Shown: piece by piece, positions 27,637 to 36,038 of the stretch
How the letters are laid out: each line of letters starts with the position of its first letter
Position numbering within the stretch: the first letter of the stretch is position 1
Assembly (NCBI RefSeq): GCF_001692325.1
Contig: NZ_LXKN01000073.1
Coordinates: 124,001 to 188,000 of the forward strand
Length of the DNA stretch: 64,000 bases
Direction: 5' to 3'
Source: Rhizobium sp. AC27/96
GTDB taxonomy: Bacteria; Pseudomonadota; Alphaproteobacteria; Rhizobiales; Rhizobiaceae
Position numbers and translations under genes: made by a program
Notes under the pieces: generated by a model
The model's database searches: none
Told to the model about the DNA's origin: nothing
Seen by the model: the letters and a program-made list of their open reading frames with translations, nothing else

Positions 27637-28439
27637 TGGGAATCTCCTCCGTCCGCAATCATTTCTTTCAGGATGGCGGCAAGACGCGCGCCACCGACCG
27701 GAGCCATGTCCTTGGTCTCGTCATGCGAGAGTTCACCACCGGTCATGCCAGCACCATAGTTAGTGACGACGGAGGCTGCGGCAACCCTAAGCCCGAAAAG
27801 ACGCGCCAGAATGACTTCCGGCACGGTCGACATGCCCACGGCATCGGCACCCAGAATACGCGCCATGCGGATTTCCGCCGGCGTTTCGAAGCTCGGTCCG
27901 GAGAACCACATATAGACGCCGTGTGACAGCTTGATTTCGGCCTTTTCCGCCGCCTTGCGCATGCGCATGATCAGATCGCTGTCATAGGCGCTGGTCATGC
28001 CGACGAAGCGCTTGTCGCTTTCCTCGCCGATCAGCGGGTTCATGCCGGAATAGTTGATGTGGTCGGTGATCTGCATCACCGATCCGGGCGGCATCTCCTC
28101 GCGCAGCGACCCGGCCGAGTTCGTCAGGATCAGCGTATCGACACCGAGCGCCTTCAAGGTCTCGATCGGCACGCGCATGGCGTTGGCGTCGCCCTTTTCA
28201 TAGTAATGCACGCGGCCCGACAGCATGATGACCGGGACATCACCGAGCTTGCCCGCGACCAGCGTGCCGGCATGGCCCGAGACTGCGCTGACGGGGAAGC
28301 CGGGCAGTTCGGCATAGGGAATGCGCAGGGCGTCACTCACCTGATCGACAAGCGAGCCAAGGCCGGAGCCGAGGATGATGCCGTAGCGCGGCTTCAGATC
28401 GCCGAGCTTCTCCCTGAGAATATCGATGGCGGCACTCAT
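27633..28439 (-). CDS. punA: Purine nucleoside phosphorylase (trimeric PunA/XapA type)
   Basis: This 268-residue enzyme phosphorolyses inosine and guanosine nucleosides. Recognisable blocks are the phosphate loop ILGSGLGSL near the N-terminus, GRVHYYEKG, the base/ribose site MWFSGPSFETPAEIRMA, and VVTNYGAGM. This is the higher-eukaryote-like PNP family rather than hexameric DeoD. It overlaps cdd and deoC by 4 bases each, so all three are coupled. Confidence 0.94.
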   Translation of the reverse strand: MSAAIDILREKLGDLKPRYGIILGSGLGSLVDQVSDALRIPYAELPGFPVSAVSGHAGTLVAGKLGDVPVIMLSGRVHYYEKGDANAMRVPIETLKALGVDTLILTNSAGSLREEMPPGSVMQITDHINYSGMNPLIGEESDKRFVGMTSAYDSDLIMRMRKAAEKAEIKLSHGVYMWFSGPSFETPAEIRMARILGADAVGMSTVPEVILARLFGLRVAAASVVTNYGAGMTGGELSHDETKDMAPVGGARLAAILKEMIADGGDSQ

Positions 28440-28828
28440 CCGAGTATCTCAGTTTCAAAGCTGAAGGGCAGTAGCTCGTCCATGGTCATGGTCTTCCTCA
28501 CGCCGGTTTCGTCGCAAAGATAGATCCGCGTTTCCTTGCTGGCAAATTCGGCGATCTTCTGCCGGCAGCCGCCGCAGGGCGGGCACAGCGGCAGCTTTTC
28601 GGCGATGACGGCCATTTCGACGATCTTCTTGGCGCCGCCCATGATCATATGGCTGATCGCCGTGGGTTCGGCGCACCAGCCCTGCGGGAAGGACAGGTTC
28701 TCGATATTGGCGCCGGCATAGATCTTGCCGTCTTCGGCGCGGATCGCCGCGCCGACGGGGAATTTCGAATAGGGCGCATGAGCGAAAGCCATCGCTCCGC
28801 GCGCGGCTTCGAACAGATCGTGCGACAT
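28436..28828 (-). CDS. cdd: Cytidine deaminase
   Basis: This 130-residue zinc enzyme converts (deoxy)cytidine to (deoxy)uridine, the substrate of DeoA. Zinc ligands are Cys52 in CAEPTA, with Glu54 as proton shuttle, and Cys85 and Cys88 in PPCGGC. Size matches the small tetrameric form. It lies 3 bases after the second permease gene and overlaps punA. Confidence 0.95.
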   Translation of the reverse strand: MSHDLFEAARGAMAFAHAPYSKFPVGAAIRAEDGKIYAGANIENLSFPQGWCAEPTAISHMIMGGAKKIVEMAVIAEKLPLCPPCGGCRQKIAEFASKETRIYLCDETGVRKTMTMDELLPFSFETEILG

Positions 28829-28831
28829 GGA

Positions 28832-29806
28832 CTAGCGCTCCTTGGTATAGGGCACGCCACCGGCCTTCGGAGGCTTGGCGACGCCGATGAAGCCTGCGAG
28901 CAGGATACAGGTCAGAATATAGGGCAGCGCCTGGAAAATCTGTACCGGCGCCTCGCCAATGCCCGGAATCGTCTTGCCCTGCATGAAATTGGCGAAGGCA
29001 TCGAGGAAGCCGAACAGAAGGCAGGTGAACATGATCGGCACCGGCTTCCATTTGGCGAAGATCAGCGCGGCGAGAGCGATATAGCCCTTGCCAGCCGACA
29101 TATTGTTGATGAAGGCGGCCGACTGGGCGATGGAGAGATAGGTGCCGGAAAAGCCACAGAGAACGCCGGCGACGATCAACGACCTGTATCGCAGCCACTC
29201 GACCGAAATGCCGGCGGTATCGACCGCGCCGGGATTTTCACCGACGGCACGCAACCGCAGGCCGAAACGGGTGCGATAGAGGATCCACCAGGAAATCGGC
29301 ACGGCGAGGAAGGCCAGATAGGTCAGGATATTATTGCCGGAAATGACATTGGCATAGAGCGGCCCGATGAAGGGTACGTCGCGAATGGCATCGGCGCCCG
29401 GCAGGGTGATGGCGGAAAAGCGCGAGGTGGCCGGCAGCGTCGGCGTGCGACCACCCTGCCCGAACCAGGCCTGGCCGAGAACGATGGTCAAGCCGGCCAT
29501 CAGGAAGTTGATGGCGACGCCCGAGACGATCTGATTGCCGCGATTGGTGATCGAGGCAAAACCGTGCAGCAGGCCGACGGAAACCGACACGAAGACGCCG
29601 GCGCCAAGCCCCGCCCATGGCGAGCCGCTGATCGAGGCGACACAGGCCGCCGCAAAGGCTGATGCCAGCATCTTGCCTTCGAGGCCGATGTCGAAAATGC
29701 CGGCACGCTCGGAAAACAGGCCCGCCAGTGCGGTAAAGATCAGCGGAATCGACAGGCGAATGGTCGAGCCAAGTATGCTGATGAGAAGATCATAATAGTC
29801 AGTCAT
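28832..29806 (-). CDS. Nucleoside ABC transporter permease (NupQ-like)
   Basis: This 324-residue inner-membrane permease belongs to the branched-chain/ribose-type permease family used with BMP binding proteins. It has about eight to nine helices and the cytoplasmic loop RSLIVAGVLCGFSGTYL near residues 208-224. Gene order and operon content (cdd, punA, deoC, deoA downstream) point to nucleosides as substrate. The start follows the other permease by 7 bases. Confidence 0.92.
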   Translation of the reverse strand: MTDYYDLLISILGSTIRLSIPLIFTALAGLFSERAGIFDIGLEGKMLASAFAAACVASISGSPWAGLGAGVFVSVSVGLLHGFASITNRGNQIVSGVAINFLMAGLTIVLGQAWFGQGGRTPTLPATSRFSAITLPGADAIRDVPFIGPLYANVISGNNILTYLAFLAVPISWWILYRTRFGLRLRAVGENPGAVDTAGISVEWLRYRSLIVAGVLCGFSGTYLSIAQSAAFINNMSAGKGYIALAALIFAKWKPVPIMFTCLLFGFLDAFANFMQGKTIPGIGEAPVQIFQALPYILTCILLAGFIGVAKPPKAGGVPYTKER

Positions 29807-29813
29807 GTGATCC

Positions 29814-30917
29814 TCACGTCCTGGCGAATGTTTGATAGATACGCACGAGTGCCGGCCGGAACATATATTCCAGGGCGCCCGCGAACAGGATGACGAGACC
29901 CTGGATGACCACGATCATGTCACGCGTGATGTTCGGCATGTCGAAGGATAGCGCGTCGCCACCCTGGTAGAGGATGCCGAACAGGATCGCCGCCAGAATA
30001 ATGCCGAAAGGATGGTTCCGGCCCATCAGCGAGACGGCGATGCCGACGAACCCGGCACCGAGCACGAATTCGACCTGCAGGCGGGCCGACGAGCCCATGA
30101 CCGGATTAAGCGCCATCATGCCGGCGAGACCGCCCGAGATCAGCATGGCGATGATAACCGTACGGGCATAGGGAATACCGGCATAGACGGCGGCCGTCGG
30201 GCTGAGGCCGAGCGTGCGCATCTCGTAGCCGAGCTTGGTGCGCCAGACGAGCACCCAGACCAGCACGCACATGACCAGAGCGATCAGGAACGACACGTTC
30301 AAGGGTGCGGCACCGATGGTGGAGCCGAATATGGCCATCAGCCAGTCGAGCTTCGGAAGCTGACCACCCTCGAGGAAGGTGCGGGTTTCCGGCGCCATCT
30401 TGCCCTGCACGATCAGCACATGCACCAGGATGAAGTTCATCATCGCCGAGGCGATGAAGTTGAACATGATTGTGGTGATGACGACATGGCTGCCGCGCTT
30501 GGCCTGAAGCCAGGCGGGAATGAGCGCCCAGAGCGCACCGAAGATTGCTGCGCCGATCACCGCGAAGGGCATCGTCACATACCAGGGCACATATCTGTCC
30601 AGGGCCAGAGCGACCAGAGCACAGCCAAGGCCGCCGACATAGGCCTGGCCTTCCGAGCCGATGTTGAACAGGCCGGCATGGATGGCGACGGCGACCGAAA
30701 GGCCAGTGAAGATGAAGCTGGTGGCATAGTAAAGGGTAAAGCCGATGCCCTCTCCGCTGCCAAGAGCACCCTGCAGGAGCAGGACCAGCGCATCAAGCGG
30801 GCTCTCGCCGATGAACCAGACCACGAGGCCCGAAATCAGGAAAGCAACGATCAGGTTGAGGATGGGGATCAGGCCGTAATTGATCCAATTTGGAAGCGGA
30901 ACGGAAGCGGTACTCAT
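29814..30917 (-). CDS. Nucleoside ABC transporter permease (NupP-like)
   Basis: This 367-residue partner permease has roughly ten hydrophobic stretches. ATG at 30917 is preferred to 30935 because a GAGG site fits it and it avoids overlap with the ATPase gene. The segment FNIGSEGQAYVGGLG (about 85-99) is the conserved loop of this family. It forms the membrane channel together with the product at 28832. Confidence 0.92.
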   Translation of the reverse strand: MSTASVPLPNWINYGLIPILNLIVAFLISGLVVWFIGESPLDALVLLLQGALGSGEGIGFTLYYATSFIFTGLSVAVAIHAGLFNIGSEGQAYVGGLGCALVALALDRYVPWYVTMPFAVIGAAIFGALWALIPAWLQAKRGSHVVITTIMFNFIASAMMNFILVHVLIVQGKMAPETRTFLEGGQLPKLDWLMAIFGSTIGAAPLNVSFLIALVMCVLVWVLVWRTKLGYEMRTLGLSPTAAVYAGIPYARTVIIAMLISGGLAGMMALNPVMGSSARLQVEFVLGAGFVGIAVSLMGRNHPFGIILAAILFGILYQGGDALSFDMPNITRDMIVVIQGLVILFAGALEYMFRPALVRIYQTFART

Positions 30918-30924
30918 CAAGGCC

Positions 30925-32436
30925 TCACGCGGCAATGCCGGCCATCATCAGGCCGAGCGTTTGTTCACCGGCCTCGGCCGACTTTTCCCCGACCACATGG
31001 CCGGCGAACATGACAAGGATGCGGTCCGACAATGCGCGGATCTCATCCAGTTCCACCGAGACCAGCAGGATCGCCTTGCCGGCATCGCGCATCTCGATGA
31101 TGCGGCGATGGATAAACTCGATCGCACCGATATCGACGCCGCGTGTCGGCTGGCCGATCAGGAGAGCCTTCGGATCGCGCTCGATTTCGCGGGCGACGAC
31201 GATCTTCTGCTGGTTGCCGCCGGAGAAGTTGGCGGTCTTCAGCCGCGCATTCGGCGGACGAATATCGTATTTCTCGATCTTCTCGATCGCGTCCTTGCGC
31301 ATGGCGTCGAGATCGAGCATGCCGCCGCGCCCGTATTTGCGGTCACGGTGATAGCCGAGCATGGAATTTTCATATTCCTCGAACTTGAGGACGAGGCCCA
31401 TGTGGTGGCGATCTTCCGGAATATGGGCAAGGCCAAGGTCGCGAAGCACCGCGGGATCGGCGTTGCCTATCGGCTTGCCATGCAGGAGGATTTCGCCCGA
31501 GGCCGGCTTGCGGATACCGGCAATCGCCTCCAACAGCTCGGACTGACCGTTTCCGGCAACGCCGGCAATGCCAACGATCTCGCCGGCGCGGACATCGAAG
31601 GAGACATTGTCGACCATGGTAACACCACGGCCATCCTTGACGGTGAGGTTGCGCACCGAAAGCAGGACATCGCCGGGATTGGCGGCGCCCTTCTCGACGC
31701 GCAACAGCACGCGACGGCCGACCATCAGTTCGGCCAGTTCTTCCACCGTGGTTTCCGCCGTCTTGCGGGTGGCGACCATCTCGCCGCGGCGCATGACCGA
31801 CACCGTATCGGTGATCGCCATGATTTCGCGCAGCTTGTGGGTGATGAGAAGGATCGTCTTGCCCTGATCGCGCAGCACCCGAAGAATGCGGAACAGATTG
31901 TCGGCCTCGGCCGGTGTCAGAACGCCGGTTGGCTCATCGAGGATGAGGATCTCGGCGCCGCGATACATGGCCTTCAGGATTTCGACGCGCTGCTGCTGGC
32001 CGACGGGAAGCTCTTCGATCACCGCATCCGGATCGACGTCCAGGCCGTAATCCTTTTCCAGCCGGCCAAGTTCGGCGCGCGCGGCGGCGACGCCCTTGGC
32101 AAGCAGCGCGCCGCCTTCGGCGCCCAGCATCACGTTTTCAAGGACGGTAAAATTCTCGACCAGCATGAAGTGCTGGTGCACCATGCCGATGCCGGCTGAT
32201 ATCGCCGCCTGGCTGTCACGGATGGTGATGGCATTGCCGTTGACGCGGATCTCGCCGCTGTCGGCCTGATAGAATCCGTAGATGATCGACATCAGCGTCG
32301 ATTTCCCGGCACCGTTCTCACCGATGATCCCGTGGATCGAACCTTTGGCGACGGTCAGGTTGATATCTTTGTTGGCGTGGACTGCACCGAACTTCTTGTC
32401 GATGCCCACGAGCTCAATGGCAGAGGTCTGGCTCAC
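30925..32436 (-). CDS. Nucleoside ABC transporter ATP-binding protein (double ATPase)
   Basis: This 503-residue protein has two ATPase halves like sugar and nucleoside importers. The first has Walker A GENGAGKST and signature LPVGQQQRVEILKA; the second has a degenerate Walker A (GVAGNGQSE, lacking the usual lysine) and a FSGGNQQKIVVAREI signature, which is usual for the family. It lies 80 bases downstream of the binding-protein gene, across a strong hairpin. Confidence 0.94.
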   Translation of the reverse strand: MSQTSAIELVGIDKKFGAVHANKDINLTVAKGSIHGIIGENGAGKSTLMSIIYGFYQADSGEIRVNGNAITIRDSQAAISAGIGMVHQHFMLVENFTVLENVMLGAEGGALLAKGVAAARAELGRLEKDYGLDVDPDAVIEELPVGQQQRVEILKAMYRGAEILILDEPTGVLTPAEADNLFRILRVLRDQGKTILLITHKLREIMAITDTVSVMRRGEMVATRKTAETTVEELAELMVGRRVLLRVEKGAANPGDVLLSVRNLTVKDGRGVTMVDNVSFDVRAGEIVGIAGVAGNGQSELLEAIAGIRKPASGEILLHGKPIGNADPAVLRDLGLAHIPEDRHHMGLVLKFEEYENSMLGYHRDRKYGRGGMLDLDAMRKDAIEKIEKYDIRPPNARLKTANFSGGNQQKIVVAREIERDPKALLIGQPTRGVDIGAIEFIHRRIIEMRDAGKAILLVSVELDEIRALSDRILVMFAGHVVGEKSAEAGEQTLGLMMAGIAA

Positions 32437-32472
32437 AATAATAGGCTCCCGAAACCGGATTCAGGATAAGAA

Positions 32473-32508
32473 AAGGGCGTATGACGTTTTGATCCGTCAT
32501 ACGCCCTT
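32473..32508 (-). terminator. Perfect 14-bp hairpin between binding-protein and ATPase genes
   Basis: Arms 32473-32486 and 32495-32508 pair without mismatch around an 8-base loop. On the minus strand the stem begins 8 bases after the binding-protein stop and is followed by TTTTCTT. It fits a partial terminator or mRNA stabiliser that keeps binding-protein levels above those of the rest of the operon, a usual arrangement in ABC importers. Confidence 0.75.
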
Positions 32509-32516
32509 GTTTCATA

Positions 32517-33512
32517 TCAGCTCTTCGGGCAGGCGTTGTCGACCGTATAGTCGTGGACCTTGACGGTACCGGCGACGATATCGGCACGAGCCTTGTCGAC
32601 AGCAGCCTGGATAGCCGCGGTGACGAGTGGCTTGTTATTGTCGTCGATAGCAACGGTGACGCCGTCTTCCTTCAGGCCGAGCTCCTGGGTGCCGGGCGTG
32701 AACTTGCCGTTCTTGGCATCGGAGAAGGCGTTGTAGACGGCCAGGTCGACGCGCTTGACGACCGAGGTCAGAACCGAGCCCGGATGCAGGTAGTTCTGGT
32801 TGCTGTCGACGCCGATCGAAAGCTTCTTGTTGTCGGCAGCCGTCTGCAGCACGCCGAGGCCGGTCGCGCCGGCAGCCGCGTAAACAACGTCGGCGCCCTG
32901 GTCGATCTGGTTCTTGGTGAGCTCGCCGCCGCGAACCGGGTCGTTCCAGGCAGCGCCGGTCGTGCCGGTCATGTTCTGGAAGACTTCGATCTTCGGATTG
33001 GTGGCGCGGGCGCCCTGCTCGTAGCCACATTCGAACTTGCGGATCAGCGGAATGTCCATGCCGCCGACGAAGCCGACCTTGCCGGACTTCGAGGACAGAG
33101 CAGCCATGACGCCTGCGAGGTAGGAGCCTTCGTTTTCCTTGAACTTGACGGAGCGGACGTTCGGCAGATCAAGGCTGTCGTCGATCAGCACGAATTCGGT
33201 CTTCGGATATTCGGCAGCAACCTTCTGGAGAGCCGAGGTCCAGGCAAAGGAGACGGCGATGACCGGGTTGAAGCCCTTGCTGGCGAAGTTGCGCAGCGCC
33301 TGTTCGCCCTGAGTGTCGCCGGTCGGCTCGAAATCGCGATAAGCGATGCCGGTTTCCTTCTTGAACTTTTCAGCGCCGTTATAGGCAGATTCGTTGAACG
33401 ACTTGTCGAACTTGCCGCCGGTTCCGTAGACGATCGCGGGCTTGATATCGGCCGCAAGCGCCGTCGCCGACATGGCGGCCAAGGCGAAAAGGGTCAGAAG
33501 GGATTTTTTCAT
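32517..33512 (-). CDS. BMP-family nucleoside-binding lipoprotein/periplasmic protein
   Basis: This 331-residue substrate-binding protein starts at 33512 with a signal peptide (LLTLFALAAMSATALA). The mature part matches the BMP/PnrA family (IVYGTGGKFDKSFNE at the N-terminus, GVDSNQNYLHPGSVLTS later), which bind purine and other nucleosides. No lipobox cysteine is seen at the cleavage site, so it is free in the periplasm. It heads the eight-gene salvage operon. Confidence 0.92.
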   Translation of the reverse strand: MKKSLLTLFALAAMSATALAADIKPAIVYGTGGKFDKSFNESAYNGAEKFKKETGIAYRDFEPTGDTQGEQALRNFASKGFNPVIAVSFAWTSALQKVAAEYPKTEFVLIDDSLDLPNVRSVKFKENEGSYLAGVMAALSSKSGKVGFVGGMDIPLIRKFECGYEQGARATNPKIEVFQNMTGTTGAAWNDPVRGGELTKNQIDQGADVVYAAAGATGLGVLQTAADNKKLSIGVDSNQNYLHPGSVLTSVVKRVDLAVYNAFSDAKNGKFTPGTQELGLKEDGVTVAIDDNNKPLVTAAIQAAVDKARADIVAGTVKVHDYTVDNACPKS

Positions 33513-33862
33513 GAGTCGCAGCCCTGTTGTTGCTATCTTTGTTGGGTCCTCCCGCAAGCCCGTTGACCGGGCATGTCTGCGGAAACGCCGGCCTCCCCCG
33601 AGGCCAAGCTAGCGAGCATCCTTGCATGGCTGCATGAAAAATTCACGAGAAATTTTTCAGTTGGTAAAATTTTGTGGGAATTGCTGAAAACCCGCTCAAA
33701 GGAGCCGTTTTTTAAACAATTTTGCTTTCAAGCTGCGATTTTAATAGTCATTAAGGCGGTTTTTACTTCCTTGCGGTCCATGGCCAGACCTGTCCGCAAG
33801 CGCCTTTTCCGGAAGCCCGAAATCCCCGAACAGCATAGCTCCCGGAAGCGCTTTACGGCGCG
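33513..33862 (-). promoter_or_regulatory. Leader and promoter region of the nucleoside operon
   Basis: This 350-base gap has no supported gene. The portion 33635-33770 is AT-rich and contains the 9-bp inverted repeat TGAAAAATT/AATTTTTCA (33635-33659, 7-base spacer), a possible operator. The last ~60 bases adjoin the 3' end of the small membrane-protein gene, which reads in the same direction, so the operon needs its own promoter here. Confidence 0.5.
33635..33659. promoter_or_regulatory. 25-bp palindrome upstream of the nucleoside operon
   Basis: Two 9-base arms, TGAAAAATT and AATTTTTCA, are separated by CACGAGA. It lies about 125 bases before the binding-protein start in an AT-rich stretch. 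It is a candidate binding site for the operon's regulator, which is not encoded in the window. Confidence 0.45.
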
Positions 33863-34180
33863 TCAGGCGCTGAACCGACCGATCAGCGGCGGTCGCTTGT
33901 AAGCGACCATCCACAGCAGCAGCGAGATCACCAGGAACACGGCGAAAGCCGGCTGAAACAACAGCCACTGCATCGCCATGTCGTAGAAGCGGGGATGAAT
34001 GTAATAGGCGATCGCCGAGCGAACCGTGGCCAGCGATGACGGGCTGACATCATTCCAGGCGTCGCCCATCGGGGTCAGGACCACCGCCGAGGCAGCGACA
34101 GACTGGATGGAATCGATGGTTCCGGCGATGACCGCAACCACCAGCGCGACGAGACTGCCAAAACGCAACAGGAAACGCAT
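33863..34180 (-). CDS. Small hypothetical inner-membrane protein
   Basis: This 105-residue protein has an N-terminal hydrophobic segment (about 5-32), a hydrophilic middle containing TPMGDAWNDVSPSSLATV, and a C-terminal pair of hydrophobic stretches (about 68-95) ending in a basic tail. It looks like a conserved small membrane protein of rhizobia, but no function is known to me. ATG is preceded by GGAGGG. Confidence 0.7.
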   Translation of the reverse strand: MRFLLRFGSLVALVVAVIAGTIDSIQSVAASAVVLTPMGDAWNDVSPSSLATVRSAIAYYIHPRFYDMAMQWLLFQPAFAVFLVISLLLWMVAYKRPPLIGRFSA

Positions 34181-34337
34181 AAAACCCTCCGGATACTCAA
34201 TTATCCCGGCCGTACACGCTTGGCCGGTTGCATTCTTTTTCCGCCCTTTGACTTAGATAAGTTGAGAATGAAACAAACGCAATGGAGGGCAAGCGCGTAG
34301 TTTTTTGTCCAGAAGTCAAAAAACTGTCAGATTCGGG

Positions 34338-34365
34338 TTGATCCTGGAAAATTCATCGGTATATA
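34338..34365 (+). promoter_or_regulatory. Candidate promoter for tRNA-Ser
   Basis: TTGATC (34338-34343), a 16-base spacer and TATATA (34360-34365) form a reasonable sigma-70-type promoter about 49 bases before the tRNA. This is a pattern match only. Confidence 0.4.
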
Positions 34366-34413
34366 TCGCGCCGTTCCCACAATAGCTCCTTTATCGGATG
34401 CGAAGGTGCAGAT

Positions 34414-34503
34414 GGACAGGTGGCCGAGTGGTTTAAGGCGCACGCCTGGAACGCGTGTGTGCGTGAAAGCGTACCGTGGGTTCGAATCCCACCTTGTCCG
34501 CCA
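34414..34503 (+). tRNA. tRNA-Ser(GGA)
   Basis: This 90-base tRNA has a long variable arm typical of serine tRNAs. The acceptor stem GGACAGG pairs with CTTGTCC (one G-U), the anticodon stem CACGC/GCGTG encloses loop CTGGAAC with anticodon GGA at 34448-34450, the T loop reads GTTCGAAT, and the CCA end is encoded. It reads UCC and UCU serine codons. tRNA genes are frequent integration sites, and the gene content changes after this one. Confidence 0.97.
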
Positions 34504-34885
34504 TCAGGCTCCAGCGCAGCATAGCGTCTAGAGTGTGGCTGGGTCGTAGAATAAGTATTCTCTCTATATTGTTTGCTCTCGGCACGGATGTGCCTGATCG
34601 CAGTCGTTCGCTATTTGTGTAAGGCCGTGATTGCGGGCGCGGCTGACCATTGAGCAGAGCCTGCCGGCAATCGGCAAAGCCGGATCGGCGCAAACAGCGA
34701 TGTGGAAATGCTGAACGATGGAAAGCCGCAGAGCCGGATTTCCGGCTCCACGGCTCTGTGAACTAAGCAGCCTTCAGATACTGCAATCCCTCGACATCTC
34801 TCCGCAGTGCGGTGACGCCCGATATTCCGGTCAATGCCGCGGTCCAGCTAAAATCTAAAAGATGCCGGGCCGCTAAATATTGAGT
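34504..34885. other. Gene-poor 382-bp gap after tRNA-Ser with hairpin and a possible gene tail
   Basis: No complete gene is seen. There is a hairpin at 34731-34748 (GAGCCGGA/TCCGGCTC) that competes with a second pairing, CAGAGCCG (34729-34736) with CGGCTCTG (34751-34758). On the minus strand a frame of about 37 codons ending at 34763 (LTGISGVTALRRDVEGLQYL near its end) looks protein-like but has no start, possibly the tail of a lost gene. Confidence 0.4.
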
Positions 34886-35923
34886 TCAGCCCTCGGGCTG
34901 CGCCAAAGGAAACACCCAGGTACCATCAAGGATTTCCGCCCGTGGGCGAAAGAGGCGTACCGTATAATTCCACCCTTCCGTGATCGGCAGACAGTTCGGG
35001 ATTTTGCCATCGCATCCGCCGAATTGAATGGTGACTGAACCGTCCGGCCCTCTCTTCGCGGTGACGCTGTTCACCGAATAGGCGCTAAAGGGGTTTGGCA
35101 CGAGATAGCCCCTGTCGTTGTAGACGGTCAGTGACCAGAAGCCGTCCACGGGCACATCCGCGACCTTCAGTTTGTGAATGACGTTGCCGTTGTTCTGGAT
35201 CGGTGTCGTTGGGAGATAGAGGGCATCCTTCTCAGGGAACCCGCCCCACAACATGGCACTTCCAATCAGATGCTTGACTGGATCGACCTCGTTTTCGCTG
35301 CCGCCAAACATGTGTCGCGTGTCTGAAACCGTCGTCCCAAGCTGTTGGAGCGCCGATTGCACCTTTTTGAGGCTTTTCTCATCCCAATTGGGGATTTCGA
35401 ACGTACCGGGATGCTCCTGGCTCAGTGTCACCGCATCCTGTAAGGCATGAACCTGCCCGACATCTCCCTCATTCGAGAAATTGACAAGGAAACGAACGAC
35501 AGCGATGGCGTAGCGTGTGCGAATCTTCTCTTTCGTCAGCGTGTGGGTGCCCGCCCCGTAAAAGGTCGACACCGTGTATTGATCTTCATTGACGATCTGC
35601 ATCCCCATGAAGCGCTTGCCGGCGTCTGGAAGCGTAATCGTCACCGGCCCAGCATCGAGATCCACAATCGCAAAGGAATACAACGTGTCACGGTTGGGAC
35701 GGACAATGCCTTGCTGCGCGGGAGGGGCAAGCTCGCGGCCATGCTTAAATCTTCCGAAGCCGCCGCTCTTGACCACTCCGGCAAAATTAACATCGGTTTG
35801 AGCGCGGTTGTAGCTTTCGAAAGTCACAGGCTCTGTTGGCGAAGCACTTGTCTGCGCGAACGCAGCGGAACCTATAACCCCCAGCGCCATAACCGCAACA
35901 ATCCTCAATCCGGCGTTTCCCAT
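34886..35923 (-). CDS. DUF1254/DUF1214 exported protein
   Basis: This 345-residue protein has a signal peptide (residues 1-~23, ending AAFAQ). The DUF1254-type N-terminal part contains RPNRDTLYSFAIVDLDAG, and the DUF1214-type C-terminal part contains GFWSLTVYNDRGYLVPNPF. Such proteins are widespread, periplasmic and of unproven function. It is divergent from a LysR regulator (start 36039), which may control it. Confidence 0.88.
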   Translation of the reverse strand: MGNAGLRIVAVMALGVIGSAAFAQTSASPTEPVTFESYNRAQTDVNFAGVVKSGGFGRFKHGRELAPPAQQGIVRPNRDTLYSFAIVDLDAGPVTITLPDAGKRFMGMQIVNEDQYTVSTFYGAGTHTLTKEKIRTRYAIAVVRFLVNFSNEGDVGQVHALQDAVTLSQEHPGTFEIPNWDEKSLKKVQSALQQLGTTVSDTRHMFGGSENEVDPVKHLIGSAMLWGGFPEKDALYLPTTPIQNNGNVIHKLKVADVPVDGFWSLTVYNDRGYLVPNPFSAYSVNSVTAKRGPDGSVTIQFGGCDGKIPNCLPITEGWNYTVRLFRPRAEILDGTWVFPLAQPEG

Positions 35924-36038
35924 CGTGGTTCGTCCTAATAACGCTGATTTCTCGCAACGAAACTAGTAGATCAACCAGATACGGAAGCATACGGACATCA
36001 TTGACAGTCACCCTATCAAATATGGTAGGCATGTTCGC

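Noticed and set aside
34433..34693. Minus-strand reading frame of 86 codons overlapping tRNA-Ser, with MADKVGFEPT-like sequence
   Set aside because: This is the well-known false protein made by reading a serine tRNA backwards; the tRNA itself explains the sequence.
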